Part shown: positions 50,842 through 59,233 of the stretch, one piece after another
How positions within the stretch are numbered: position 1 is the stretch's first letter
Layout: every line of letters begins with the position of its first letter
Source: JAFGIG01 sp964397545
GTDB lineage: Bacteria; SDB-A
Reading direction: 5' to 3'
DNA length: 61,572 bases
Assembly (NCBI GenBank): GCA_964397545.1
Contig: CAYNIW010000011.1
Location: 1-61,572, forward strand
Translations under genes and position numbers: made by a program
Notes under the pieces: generated by a model
What the model was told of the DNA's origin: nothing
Seen by the model: the letters and a program-made list of their open reading frames with translations, nothing else
The model's database searches: none

Positions 50842-50870
50842 TGGACTTAAAGATTTATTTTGTATATCAT
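50842..50870 (+). promoter_or_regulatory. Promoter of lipoprotein/inhibitor genes
   Basis: TGGACT (50842-50847), a 17-nt spacer and TATCAT (50865-50870) predict a start near 50877, leaving a 20-nt leader with AAGGAGG before the ATG at 50897. Confidence 0.55.
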
Positions 50871-50896
50871 TATCATAAAAATCGCAAGGAGGCGCA

Positions 50897-51541
50897 ATGA
50901 AAACACTCACGTCTGTTTTAATTTGCCTGTCTTTTCTCGTATTCGGATGTTCAGAAAAACCATGCCCGGAAACCGTTCATCAAACAACCGAAGCCCCTGA
51001 AGAGAATTTTCTTTCATTCAATTTATCTTCAGCAGAAGGGCTGTCATATCTCAAAGAAGGCAGTTTCGTCCTCTCTTTTACAGAAGCTTCAGTAACAGAA
51101 GGATCTTTTTCAAGCATTTCCCTTTCTTTTTCATCACAAATCGATTCTGCTGACGGATTACATTTCGATATTATGCTTCCTTCAACTGACAGGTTTTCAG
51201 TTTTCGTCGGATTGTGTACTCCGGCCGGATGTGTTTTGGATTTTGTCAGCCCCGAATTTCCTTTCACGGTAGTTGACTCGGAATATGTAGGACTGAAGAC
51301 GTATTTCGACGCTCCTCTCGAACCTGCCCTGACATTATCATACACAAGAAACGAAAGGCAGATAGAAACCCTTTCTTTTGATCTGTTTGAAATAGATATA
51401 GATTCGATAGTGATCGAAGAATCTTTTATAAAGGTTTTTAAAGGGAAAATGAGATTAAGATCTTCAATAAATGCGGACATCCTTTTTGAAGGAGTTTTTT
51501 ACTTAAAGGACGCAGAACCTTTACAGATAATGGTTGATTGA
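50897..51541 (+). CDS. Lipoprotein of unknown function
   Basis: The 214-residue protein has a lipobox (LSFLVFGCSEK). The rest is beta-rich and Ser/Phe-rich, for example FSSISLSFSSQIDS and LTLSYTRNERQIETLS, with no motif I recognise. AAGGAGGCGCA gives a strong ribosome binding site. The stop is 1 nt before the start of the chagasin-like gene, so the two products probably work together in the envelope. Confidence 0.75.
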   Translation: MKTLTSVLICLSFLVFGCSEKPCPETVHQTTEAPEENFLSFNLSSAEGLSYLKEGSFVLSFTEASVTEGSFSSISLSFSSQIDSADGLHFDIMLPSTDRFSVFVGLCTPAGCVLDFVSPEFPFTVVDSEYVGLKTYFDAPLEPALTLSYTRNERQIETLSFDLFEIDIDSIVIEESFIKVFKGKMRLRSSINADILFEGVFYLKDAEPLQIMVD

Positions 51542-51542
51542 C

Positions 51543-51923
51543 ATGAAAAATTTTTTACTCCTGGTTTTTTTTATTTTCTTCGGCTGTTCGGGAAGGAAAC
51601 ATATAATCATCGATAAATCTTTCGACAGGGACACTGTGTTCGCGACAGCCAACAGTTCAATTCGCGTAATCCTACCTTCCAACCCGTCTACGGGATATCA
51701 ATGGTTTCTTGAGACAGCCGAAAACAGCTATCTGTCTTTGGACAGTTCCCTTTTCCTGTCCGGAACAGAAGGCCTTCTTGGATCCCCCGGGGAACAAATA
51801 TTTTTCATAACCTTCAGCCGTGATGACTCCGCCGTCCTTGTTTTTTATTATTCACGGGAGTGGGAAAGTTCTCCTGCGTCGGACTCTTTCACTATTTTCA
51901 TCTTCCCGGGAAAATACCGCTGA
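51543..51923 (+). CDS. Chagasin-like (I42) cysteine peptidase inhibitor, lipoprotein
   Basis: The 126-residue protein has a lipobox (FFIFFGCSGRK) and a chagasin-fold domain. The loops that fill the target's active site are recognisable: NPSTGYQW (NPTTGFxW consensus), a degenerate glycine loop GLLGSPGEQIF, and YYSREWE near the C-terminus (RPWE consensus). Chagasins block C1 papain-like peptidases. The ATG at 51543 is preferred over a TTG at 51534, which overlaps the upstream gene. It could protect the cell from its own or foreign cysteine peptidases. Confidence 0.8.
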   Translation: MKNFLLLVFFIFFGCSGRKHIIIDKSFDRDTVFATANSSIRVILPSNPSTGYQWFLETAENSYLSLDSSLFLSGTEGLLGSPGEQIFFITFSRDDSAVLVFYYSREWESSPASDSFTIFIFPGKYR

Positions 51924-51941
51924 TTTAGAGAAATAGCCCAA

Positions 51942-52589
51942 CTATAAATTATGCTTTATTGTTTTGCCTTCCCCTATAAAGACGACGTCTTCAGCAATGT
52001 TTGTGGATAGATCCGCTATTCTCTCAAGGTTGTGAGTTATGCTTATGAGCTTCAAAGCTCTCTCTATCGTCGTCGAGTCCTTCAGCATGAACACGACAAG
52101 TTCTCTTATTATACTGTCTTTCAGAGCATCGACTATGTCGTCTTTGGCGCAGACATCCCTTGCCAATGCTATGTTTTCGTTGATAAATGAAGATATGCTG
52201 TCTTTGAACATTTTCAGAACTTCGTGCTTCATTTTCGCCAGGTCCTCATATTCTTTTAATTTAGGTTTTTCTATAAGATAAAGCGAGTGTTGTGAAATGT
52301 TTACGGCGTGATCGCCCATTCGCTCAAGATCGCTGTTCATCTCCAATATCATGAGAACATTTCTGAGATCCGAAGCCTTCGGCCCGAATTGAGCGACAAT
52401 GTGAGTGCAAAGTTCTTCTATTTCAATTTCTTTCATGTTTGCTTGGTTTTCAAGTTTTCCAATGACTTCTTCGAGCAGGTTTTTTTGATTTCCCGTCAGT
52501 CCATTAAGGCTTTTGACTATCATCTCCTCTATGAGAGCAGAAAATGAAATGATGCTTTCTTTTAATCCTTCGATTTTCTCGTGAAGCAT
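51942..52589 (-). CDS. phoU: Phosphate transport regulator PhoU
   Basis: The 215-residue protein is two three-helix PhoU repeats, with the metal-binding E/DxxxD signatures in LEMNSDLERMGDHAVNIS and SITHNLERIADLSTNIAED. It links Pst transporter state to PhoR and keeps the Pho regulon off when phosphate is plentiful. GGAGACCGC precedes the ATG. It is the last gene of the pst operon, 9 nt after pstB. Confidence 0.95.
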   Translation of the reverse strand: MLHEKIEGLKESIISFSALIEEMIVKSLNGLTGNQKNLLEEVIGKLENQANMKEIEIEELCTHIVAQFGPKASDLRNVLMILEMNSDLERMGDHAVNISQHSLYLIEKPKLKEYEDLAKMKHEVLKMFKDSISSFINENIALARDVCAKDDIVDALKDSIIRELVVFMLKDSTTIERALKLISITHNLERIADLSTNIAEDVVFIGEGKTIKHNL

Positions 52590-52598
52590 GCGGTCTCC

Positions 52599-53357
52599 TC
52601 AGCTGAATTTTCCGGTGAGATATTCCTCTGTTTTTTTGTCGTCCGGTGAAGTGAACATTTTTTCAGTTTTACCGAATTCGACGAGTTCGCCAAGATAGAA
52701 AAATGCCGTATAGTTGGACACTCTCGCGGCCTGAGACATGTTGTGCGTGACGAGCAGAAGAGTCACGAATTCTTTCATTTCGACAATAAGCTCTTCTATT
52801 CTCTTTGTCGCTTTTGGATCAAGAGCCGACGTCGGCTCATCGAGCAGGAGAATTTCAGGATTTAGAGCTAACGATCTGGCTATGCAGAGCCGCTGTTGCT
52901 GTCCCCCTGAAAGAAAAGTCCCTCTTTTGTGAAGGCTGTCCTTGACTTCATTCCAAAGCGCTGCTTTTTTCAGGGAATCCTCTACTATCTGGTCTCTTTC
53001 AGCTCTCGACAGTTTGATGCCCCCGAGCTTGTATCCGGCTATTACATTGTCGTATATATTCATTGTGGGAAAAGGGTTCGGTTTCTGAAAAACCATTCCA
53101 ATTTTTCTTCTCAGGCCAATGGGGTCCAGTCCGTGAATTTCTTTTCCGTGAAGAAATATCTCTCCTTCCCTTCTGACGCTTGAATCGAGTTCGTGCATTC
53201 TGTTTAACGCTCTGATGAATGTCGTTTTGCCGCACCCGGAAGGTCCCATTATGGCGGTGACATTGTTCACGGGCACTTCAATGTTGATTTTGTCAAGAGC
53301 TTTCGTTTCGCCGTAATAGAGCGAAAAATCAACTGTGTTTAAAACCGGACTTTCCAT
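52599..53357 (-). CDS. pstB: Phosphate ABC transporter ATP-binding protein
   Basis: The 252-residue ATPase has Walker A GPSGCGKTTFIRALNRMHEL, the signature LSGGQQQRLCIAR, Walker B ILLLDEPTSALDP and the H loop LVTHNMSQA. The ATG at 53357 (MESPVLNTVDFSLYYG) fits the family. The frame is open to 53429, but that extension reads inside pstA. It overlaps the pstA 3' end by 19 nt. Confidence 0.96.
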   Translation of the reverse strand: MESPVLNTVDFSLYYGETKALDKINIEVPVNNVTAIMGPSGCGKTTFIRALNRMHELDSSVRREGEIFLHGKEIHGLDPIGLRRKIGMVFQKPNPFPTMNIYDNVIAGYKLGGIKLSRAERDQIVEDSLKKAALWNEVKDSLHKRGTFLSGGQQQRLCIARSLALNPEILLLDEPTSALDPKATKRIEELIVEMKEFVTLLLVTHNMSQAARVSNYTAFFYLGELVEFGKTEKMFTSPDDKKTEEYLTGKFS

Positions 53358-54196
53358 TTTTTCGCTATCCCGCTTGCTATAAAATTTACACCGAGAATAA
53401 AGAGTATTAAAAACAAAGAAGCCCCCCATGCAATATTCTGCCAGTCCTTATACGGGCTCGTTGCATATCTGTATATCAGCAGGGGCAGTGCGTTGACCGG
53501 CTTGAATATATTATAGTTCATGAACTGATTCCCAAAGGCGGTAAAAAGCAGAGGCGCAGTTTCTCCGGCTATCCTGCTGACACCGATAAGTATCCCGGTC
53601 AGAATACCGCTTGTGCTGACCGGAAGAATCACCCTCAAAACTGTTTTATAATAAGGCACGCCGAGTGACATTGAAGCCTCTTTCAGCGTAATGGGGACGA
53701 GTTTGACCGTCTCTTCTGTCGCCTTTATGACCATGGGCAGCATCATAATTGATAGCGCAACAGAACCGGCAAAAGCAGAAAAAAGACCTTTCAATGGCCG
53801 GACTATCCACACATAAGCTATTATTCCCATGACGATGGAAGGCACGCCCTGAAGGACTTCTACCCACAGCCTCACCCAAAAAGAAAGCCGCGACCCTCTG
53901 TTTTCCGCCAGAAAAACGCCGCATAAAATTCCAAGAGGTATTGAAAGCAGGCATGTCAGGGCAATTAGAAGCAATGTCCCCACTATTGCATTAGAAATTC
54001 CTCCGCCCTCCTGTCCTACCGGTTTCGGGAGAGAAAAGAAAAAATTCATGTCTATGGACGAAATCCCCTTTTTTGCCACGAAAAACAATATTAGAATAAG
54101 CGGAATCACAGTCAAAAGCGAAAGACTAATCACCGTGCCCTTGAATATAATATTTTCAGCTTTTCTTCTCGCTATAGATTTAATTTTCAAAAACAA
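53339..54196 (-). CDS. pstA: Phosphate ABC transporter permease PstA
   Basis: The 285-residue inner-membrane permease has six hydrophobic helices and the EAA-loop region KEASMSLGVPYYKTVLRVILP. The start is a TTG at 54196 or, with better ribosome-site spacing, a TTG at 54190. It forms the channel with PstC. It is 16 nt downstream of pstC. Confidence 0.95.
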   Translation of the reverse strand: MFLKIKSIARRKAENIIFKGTVISLSLLTVIPLILILFFVAKKGISSIDMNFFFSLPKPVGQEGGGISNAIVGTLLLIALTCLLSIPLGILCGVFLAENRGSRLSFWVRLWVEVLQGVPSIVMGIIAYVWIVRPLKGLFSAFAGSVALSIMMLPMVIKATEETVKLVPITLKEASMSLGVPYYKTVLRVILPVSTSGILTGILIGVSRIAGETAPLLFTAFGNQFMNYNIFKPVNALPLLIYRYATSPYKDWQNIAWGASLFLILFILGVNFIASGIAKKWKVRF

Positions 54197-54212
54197 CTCT
54201 TTTCTTTGTGCG

Positions 54213-55130
54213 TCACTCTTTTCCCGACTTGTCTGATTTTTTTATATAAATACGGCCGATAAAATTGATTGTTGTCGTGACGAGAATGAGAAGAAGTCCC
54301 ATCTGAATAAGCGCTGAGAGGTGTATACCGCTCGACTCGTTGAACTCCAGAGCGATAATACTCGACATTGTGTTGCCCGGAGAAAATATCGTTTTATGTA
54401 TTTCATGCAGAGAAGTCAAGGAAGCCGGAAGAGAGTTGAGGTTTCCTATTACCATAGTCACCGCCATTGTCTCTCCGAGCGCCCTTCCGAGAGCCAAAAG
54501 AAGCCCTGCTGCGATTCCCGATCTTGCATAAGGGAAGATAACGTTTTTTATTACCTCGTATCGAGTCGCGCCGAGCGAGTAAGCGGCTTCTTTAAGTTCC
54601 GTCGGCACAAGATGCAGGACTTCTCTTATTATTGACGCGGAGTAAGGAATAATCATTATGGCAAGAACTAAAGAAGCAGTCATTATTCCCACTCCATAGG
54701 GGGGGATTCCCGTTTTTATCTCAACTGCCCTGACAATGGGCACTACGACGCTGAAGCCCCAGAAACCGTATATGACTGACGGAATCCCTGAAAGCAGTTC
54801 AACAGAACTTTTGAGAAAAGCGGGAATAAACCCTCTCTTCATATATTCTCCGAGAAGGAGCGCCGTCGAAAAAGCGAAAGGGATAGAAATAAGGAGAGAG
54901 AGAAAAGAAGTAGATATTGTCCCGAAAAGAAACGGAACGGCTCCGAGTTTTATGCTTTCGCCTTCCCATACCGATTGGGGGTTCCATCGAGTTCCGAACA
55001 AAAAAGAATCACCAAGAGCCTTTATGGACGGCAATGCGCTGATAAAGAGCGTCAAAAATATACCCGCGATTAACACAAATATTATCGCACCTGATGCGTA
55101 GAGCATGGCTCTGAATATTCTGTCGTTCAT
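54213..55130 (-). CDS. pstC: Phosphate ABC transporter permease PstC
   Basis: The 305-residue permease has six helices, a PstC-type periplasmic loop (GTRWNPQSVWEGESIKLGAV) and an EAA loop ELKEAAYSLGATRYEVIKNV. It pairs with PstA. No ribosome binding site is apparent before the ATG, but an intercistronic hairpin lies 15-30 nt upstream. Confidence 0.96.
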   Translation of the reverse strand: MNDRIFRAMLYASGAIIFVLIAGIFLTLFISALPSIKALGDSFLFGTRWNPQSVWEGESIKLGAVPFLFGTISTSFLSLLISIPFAFSTALLLGEYMKRGFIPAFLKSSVELLSGIPSVIYGFWGFSVVVPIVRAVEIKTGIPPYGVGIMTASLVLAIMIIPYSASIIREVLHLVPTELKEAAYSLGATRYEVIKNVIFPYARSGIAAGLLLALGRALGETMAVTMVIGNLNSLPASLTSLHEIHKTIFSPGNTMSSIIALEFNESSGIHLSALIQMGLLLILVTTTINFIGRIYIKKSDKSGKE

Positions 55131-55144
55131 AGAATGACAACAAG

Positions 55145-55160
55145 GGAGGCTTTCGCCTCC
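55145..55160 (-). other. Intercistronic hairpin between pstS and pstC
   Basis: On the minus strand GGAGGC and GCCTCC enclose a GAAA tetraloop. It lies 7 nt after the pstS stop and lacks a T run, so it may stabilise the pstS message or attenuate reading into pstCAB rather than fully terminate. Confidence 0.75.
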
Positions 55161-55166
55161 TTTTCA

Positions 55167-56246
55167 CTATATAAGTTCTTTGCCGCCGAAGTTCACTGAT
55201 TTTATGAGGTCTTCGACCTGCTCTGCCGCTTTCTGAGGTATCGGCGCGTAGTGCAGTTCTTCGCAGTAAATTTGTCCTTCGTGTGTCATCCACCAAAGCA
55301 GGTTAACGAGTTCTTTAGCTCTATTCTCGTCTCTTCCGCCGTAATTCTGGTCTTTATAAAGAATTATCCAGGTAAAACCGCTTATGGGATATCCATCCTC
55401 GGCGTCCGTGTCGGTCAGGGAAACTATCATATCTTTCGGCAGATCAATATCGGCTGAAGCGCTGACCGACTCAATCGTCGGGACTATAAACTTTCCGGCT
55501 TTATTGCTGACTGACGCGACCGGCATTGAATTGCTCAGAGCGTAAATAAGTTCGGTGTAACCAATAGCGCCGGGCATTGAGCTTATCTGGCCGGCAACGC
55601 CGGGGTTTCCGTTGGCTCCTATACCTACAGGCCATTCCAGAGATTTTCCCGTTCCCACTCTCTGCGCCCAGTCCCCGCTCACTTTCGTCAGATAGTCGCT
55701 GAAAATATACGTTGTTCCGCTTCCATCTGACCTGTGGACAACAATAATTTCCGTGTTAGGAAGAGAAGTGCCGGCGTTGATTTCTGTTATTTTCGAATCA
55801 TCCCATCTGGTTATCTGACCAAGAAAGATCTGGGCTATTACATCCGGTGTAAGATTGAGAGGAGGGTTGCCGGGCAGATTGTATGAAATGACGACCGCGC
55901 CGAGGCAAATAGGCACATGAATAATTTCCGCGCCGGCTTTACTGAGCTCGTCCGCTTTCATAGGCGCATCTGTTCCGCCGAAATCAACCGTTTTTTCTAT
56001 GAGCTGGTTTATTCCGCCTCCCGATCCAATGGCGTTGTAATTGACTTTGGGTCCCCTTATCCTGCTGTATTCGTCGAACATTTTCGAATAAAGAGGAAAA
56101 GGAAACGTCGCCCCGGCTCCGAGAAAGTCCATCTCTATCAATTCAACCTGCGAGGAGTCCTGCACCCCCTGCTGTGGTTTTTGACTGCACGCGAACAAAA
56201 GCGCCATAAAAGCAAGCGATACGGCTAAAATCAGTTTTGTCTTCAT
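55167..56246 (-). CDS. pstS: Phosphate-binding lipoprotein PstS
   Basis: The 359-residue protein has a lipobox (MALLFACSQK) and phosphate-binding loops: LGAGATFPFPLYSKMFDEY, YNAIGSGGGINQL, DFGGTDAPM and HRSDGSGTTYIFSDYL. It binds periplasmic phosphate for the Pst transporter. The ATG at 56246 has GGAGGGGAAAA in front. The frame stays open to 56336, but that extension contains the upstream hairpin and was rejected. Confidence 0.96.
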   Translation of the reverse strand: MKTKLILAVSLAFMALLFACSQKPQQGVQDSSQVELIEMDFLGAGATFPFPLYSKMFDEYSRIRGPKVNYNAIGSGGGINQLIEKTVDFGGTDAPMKADELSKAGAEIIHVPICLGAVVISYNLPGNPPLNLTPDVIAQIFLGQITRWDDSKITEINAGTSLPNTEIIVVHRSDGSGTTYIFSDYLTKVSGDWAQRVGTGKSLEWPVGIGANGNPGVAGQISSMPGAIGYTELIYALSNSMPVASVSNKAGKFIVPTIESVSASADIDLPKDMIVSLTDTDAEDGYPISGFTWIILYKDQNYGGRDENRAKELVNLLWWMTHEGQIYCEELHYAPIPQKAAEQVEDLIKSVNFGGKELI

Positions 56247-56274
56247 TTTTCCCCTCCTCTGTAAAATAAGTTTA

Positions 56275-56291
56275 GGGGGCGTAAAACCCCC
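56275..56291 (-). terminator. Hairpin between porin and pstS genes
   Basis: GGGGG and CCCCC arms are separated by a 7-nt loop, with A/T runs on both sides extending the stem. On the minus strand the downstream bases (TAAACTT) are only partly T-rich, so partial termination between porin and pstS is likely. Confidence 0.6.
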
Positions 56292-56313
56292 TTTTGAAAT
56301 TTTTGTTATTCTA

Positions 56314-57372
56314 TTATGATGAAACCTTCGTGTCAAACACCCATCTTACCTGAAAGAGAAATTTGTTCGTCGAAGTGTAGTCTTCCATCTCGTAATTTTC
56401 CATCATAAACTCAGCGCCGAGATAAACTCTGTTTTTACTGTCTTTGAACGCCGTCCAGTTGAATCCGCCGAAAATTCTGTTAAGCCCGTCATCGTCAGTG
56501 TCTGTGTCGGGATCCCATTGATCGTATCTTACGTAAAGATCTATTTCGTTTCCGGTCATCGGCTTAAGATGCAGAACAGGATATACGGCAAAACCCATGG
56601 ATTTAACCGCTTCATCTGCGCCGGCGGCTGTAAAGCTTCTGCCGTAATAAACAGCTCCGAGCCCGAATACTTCATGGTTGAAATTGAGCGCGGCATGATA
56701 AAGGTTCAATGTAGCATATTCGTCATCCGCGTTCGGAGCTCCGGGCTTGTCGTAGGCATAAGAACCGCCGAAAGAGAGCATCGGCATCGGCTTTATGTTT
56801 GCAGCAGCGGCAAACATCATGTTCTTGTTGAAATTAGCACTGCCTTGGGTGTTTTTATATCCTTCTCCGTTGACCGCTGTAGCCGCCCAGTCAAAATACT
56901 GAAGGTTTCCTACCGCGGCAAATCCGTAATCCGCCGAAGAATGAAGACCCTGCATATCGAAAAATCTCGATGAAATAGTGGGACAGGCGGGTTTAGCTAT
57001 TCCGTCTTCTCCGAAGACGTTTCCTATGAGTCCGAACTGGAATTTGTGGTATTCAACGAGATTTGCAAGCTGTATATAACCAGCTTTCAGCCTCACGGAA
57101 GCGCCGTCTTTGTAGTTTTTACTGCTCAAAAAATCAAGAGTCAGTTTTCCCGAAAGATATTCATTGTATTTTGCCGACAAAATGACATATCCTCTTTCGA
57201 CGCTGAAGTATGTCTGCGTTATTTCGGCGTCGCCAGTGTCGTCTGGAGCTTCCTGGACAAGCGTGAATCTGTTTCTGACTTCCATTCCGAGATTCAGATC
57301 GAATGCCTGAATCGCGGAAAAGACTGCCGTTGAAACAACTGCGGCAATCAGCAAAACTTTTCTTGCGTTCAC
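56314..57372 (-). CDS. Outer-membrane porin, probably phosphate-selective
   Basis: The 352-residue protein starts at a GTG behind AAGGAGGATTA with a signal peptide (RKVLLIAAVVSTAVFSAIQA). A series of amphipathic strands follows (for example VYLGAEFMMENYEM), ending in LFQVRWVFDTKVSS. It resembles OprO/P-like porins, but the selectivity lysines cannot be checked by eye. Its place between phoR and pstS supports phosphate or polyphosphate uptake. The frame is open to 57426 without supporting signals. Confidence 0.8.
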   Translation of the reverse strand: MNARKVLLIAAVVSTAVFSAIQAFDLNLGMEVRNRFTLVQEAPDDTGDAEITQTYFSVERGYVILSAKYNEYLSGKLTLDFLSSKNYKDGASVRLKAGYIQLANLVEYHKFQFGLIGNVFGEDGIAKPACPTISSRFFDMQGLHSSADYGFAAVGNLQYFDWAATAVNGEGYKNTQGSANFNKNMMFAAAANIKPMPMLSFGGSYAYDKPGAPNADDEYATLNLYHAALNFNHEVFGLGAVYYGRSFTAAGADEAVKSMGFAVYPVLHLKPMTGNEIDLYVRYDQWDPDTDTDDDGLNRIFGGFNWTAFKDSKNRVYLGAEFMMENYEMEDYTSTNKFLFQVRWVFDTKVSS

Positions 57373-57445
57373 TAATCCTCCTTTTTGTATGAATCCCTTT
57401 TTCTCCAACCGAGAATTAAAACGCAATACTAATAAATTTATTTTA

Positions 57446-57474
57446 TTAAGATCAAATAATTTTTTTGTTAAGAT
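57446..57474 (-). promoter_or_regulatory. Candidate PhoB-binding direct repeats
   Basis: TTAAGAT occurs at 57446-57452 and 57468-57474, exactly 22 bp (two 11-bp periods) apart, in the 106-bp gap between phoR and the porin. On the minus strand the units read ATCTTAA. Pho boxes are built from 11-bp direct repeats, so this is a plausible activator site for the porin-pst operon. Confidence 0.5.
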
Positions 57475-57478
57475 TGTG

Positions 57479-59233
57479 CTAACTTTTAAGTTCGGGGAAA
57501 CTCACCGTGAAAACAGAACCTTTGCCCTCTTCGCTTTCGAAAGAGACGTAGGCGCTGTGCCTTTCGGCTATGCTCTTCACTATGGACAGCCCTAAACCGG
57601 TCCCTCCGAGCTCTCTGGACCTCGATTTGTCTGCTGTATAAAATCTGGAAAAGATTTTTTCTCTGTCTTTAACTGAAATTCCTATTCCAGTGTCACGGAC
57701 TGAAAATGTTATCATGCCGGCTACCTTAGAAAGGGAGACTATGGATTCCCCTCCCTCTTTATTGTATTTTATTGAATTATCCACAAGGTTAATAGCCATC
57801 TGCATAAGTAAAAACTCGTCACCAAAGATATAACAATCTTTTTCCTCGACTTCATCATGAAGATTGATTCCTTTTTCTTTCGCCCTTTGTTCAAAAACAG
57901 TCAAAGTTTCCAAAACTACAGCCTTCATATCTGTCTTTTTGAAATCGTAAATAAACCCGGGGTCGTCAGTTTGTGTCAGGAGAAGCAAGTCTTTGACAAG
58001 GTTGTTGAGCCTGTTAAGGTTTTTCTTGATTATACCCATGAATTTCTTTTTATTTTCCTGTGATTCTCCTTCATACATTTCAAGAAAACCTATAATAACA
58101 GAAAGAGGCGTCTTGAGTTCATGAGCAGTATTTACTATGAACCTGTTCTGTCTGTTCTCGGCTTCCTTTATCGGAGAAAGATCGAAAACTGAAACCAAAA
58201 ACATCTTTTTTCCTTCGGCGGATATTTTCTCTGCGCAAACACTGCAGAAACGGTTCATGACCTCAAACTCGCCGGATACTACTTCGTCGCAATCCTGCGC
58301 CTTTTTCAGCAGTAAAAAAAATTCTTCTCCTCCGATTATTTCTCTGTAATGTCTGCCCTGGGATTTGTCAGAAACATCTTTCAGGAATGAGCCCAACGGA
58401 GCGTTCGACAGAATAATCTTCCCGGTATCGTCAATAAGAAAGAAAGATGACAAAGAGCAGTCAGCGGTCAATTTAATCCATTTTCGGTATCCATCCGAAT
58501 CATTATCGCGTCTTTTGTCTAATGATAAGAGTTTTAGGAAAAACGCGTGGTTTTCTCCGAGAACGCTTTTTTCCTTCTCGCTCAGAATAGGCTCTGATAA
58601 AGATTTATAGGCTCTTTTTGCTGCGTCATAGAGCGAATCGTTGGCGCTTACAACAGATCTTATCGCGATAAAAACAGCTGTGATCCCGCCGAAAAACACC
58701 AATACAAGAGTGAATATATATACTTTTTCGCTGTATCCCGTGTGTATCGCAGACGGGTTCCCCTCGACGGAAATTATTCCCTTGAATTCATTTTCGACGA
58801 AGACAGGCAACGCGAGAGATACGGAAGAGTCGGTTTGAGAATATCCGAAAAACCGCGATTCTTCACCATATTCTGAAGCGGCTCTCAACGCCTGATAAAA
58901 AGCTCCTCCCAACGGAACTTTTTCCCCTGAATCCATTGCGCTTCTCGAATCTGCTATCAATTCGCCGTTTTTGTCGAAAAGAGAATATCTGAGTCTCTGC
59001 TCTTTGAAAATATTTTTATACAAGCTGTCTGCGTTTTGTCTTCCTTCCTCTTCGAGCATTGTCCTTGATATTTCCCTTGCGTTCACGCAAGCGGCAAAAA
59101 GGACATTTAAGTATTCGCTTTTTTTTATACCGCCGGTGTATTTGTATGAAATAAAAACGGAGAAGACAAACAATAGAAAGATTATTAAAAACGGAATAAA
59201 TATGAAAGAAGAAATTCTTTTAATCAGATTCAA
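57479..59233 (-). CDS. phoR: Sensor histidine kinase PhoR
   Basis: The 584-residue membrane kinase has TM helices near residues 9-30 and 170-192 around a periplasmic sensor region. A PAS-like domain (about 255-360) is followed by HisKA with the acceptor His in NTAHELKTPLSVIIGFLEMY and an ATPase domain (NLVDNSIKYN, VRDTGIGIS, GGTGLGLSIVKSI). Its gene overlaps phoB by 14 nt. Together with Pst and PhoU it senses phosphate limitation. Confidence 0.93.
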   Translation of the reverse strand: MNLIKRISSFIFIPFLIIFLLFVFSVFISYKYTGGIKKSEYLNVLFAACVNAREISRTMLEEEGRQNADSLYKNIFKEQRLRYSLFDKNGELIADSRSAMDSGEKVPLGGAFYQALRAASEYGEESRFFGYSQTDSSVSLALPVFVENEFKGIISVEGNPSAIHTGYSEKVYIFTLVLVFFGGITAVFIAIRSVVSANDSLYDAAKRAYKSLSEPILSEKEKSVLGENHAFFLKLLSLDKRRDNDSDGYRKWIKLTADCSLSSFFLIDDTGKIILSNAPLGSFLKDVSDKSQGRHYREIIGGEEFFLLLKKAQDCDEVVSGEFEVMNRFCSVCAEKISAEGKKMFLVSVFDLSPIKEAENRQNRFIVNTAHELKTPLSVIIGFLEMYEGESQENKKKFMGIIKKNLNRLNNLVKDLLLLTQTDDPGFIYDFKKTDMKAVVLETLTVFEQRAKEKGINLHDEVEEKDCYIFGDEFLLMQMAINLVDNSIKYNKEGGESIVSLSKVAGMITFSVRDTGIGISVKDREKIFSRFYTADKSRSRELGGTGLGLSIVKSIAERHSAYVSFESEEGKGSVFTVSFPELKS

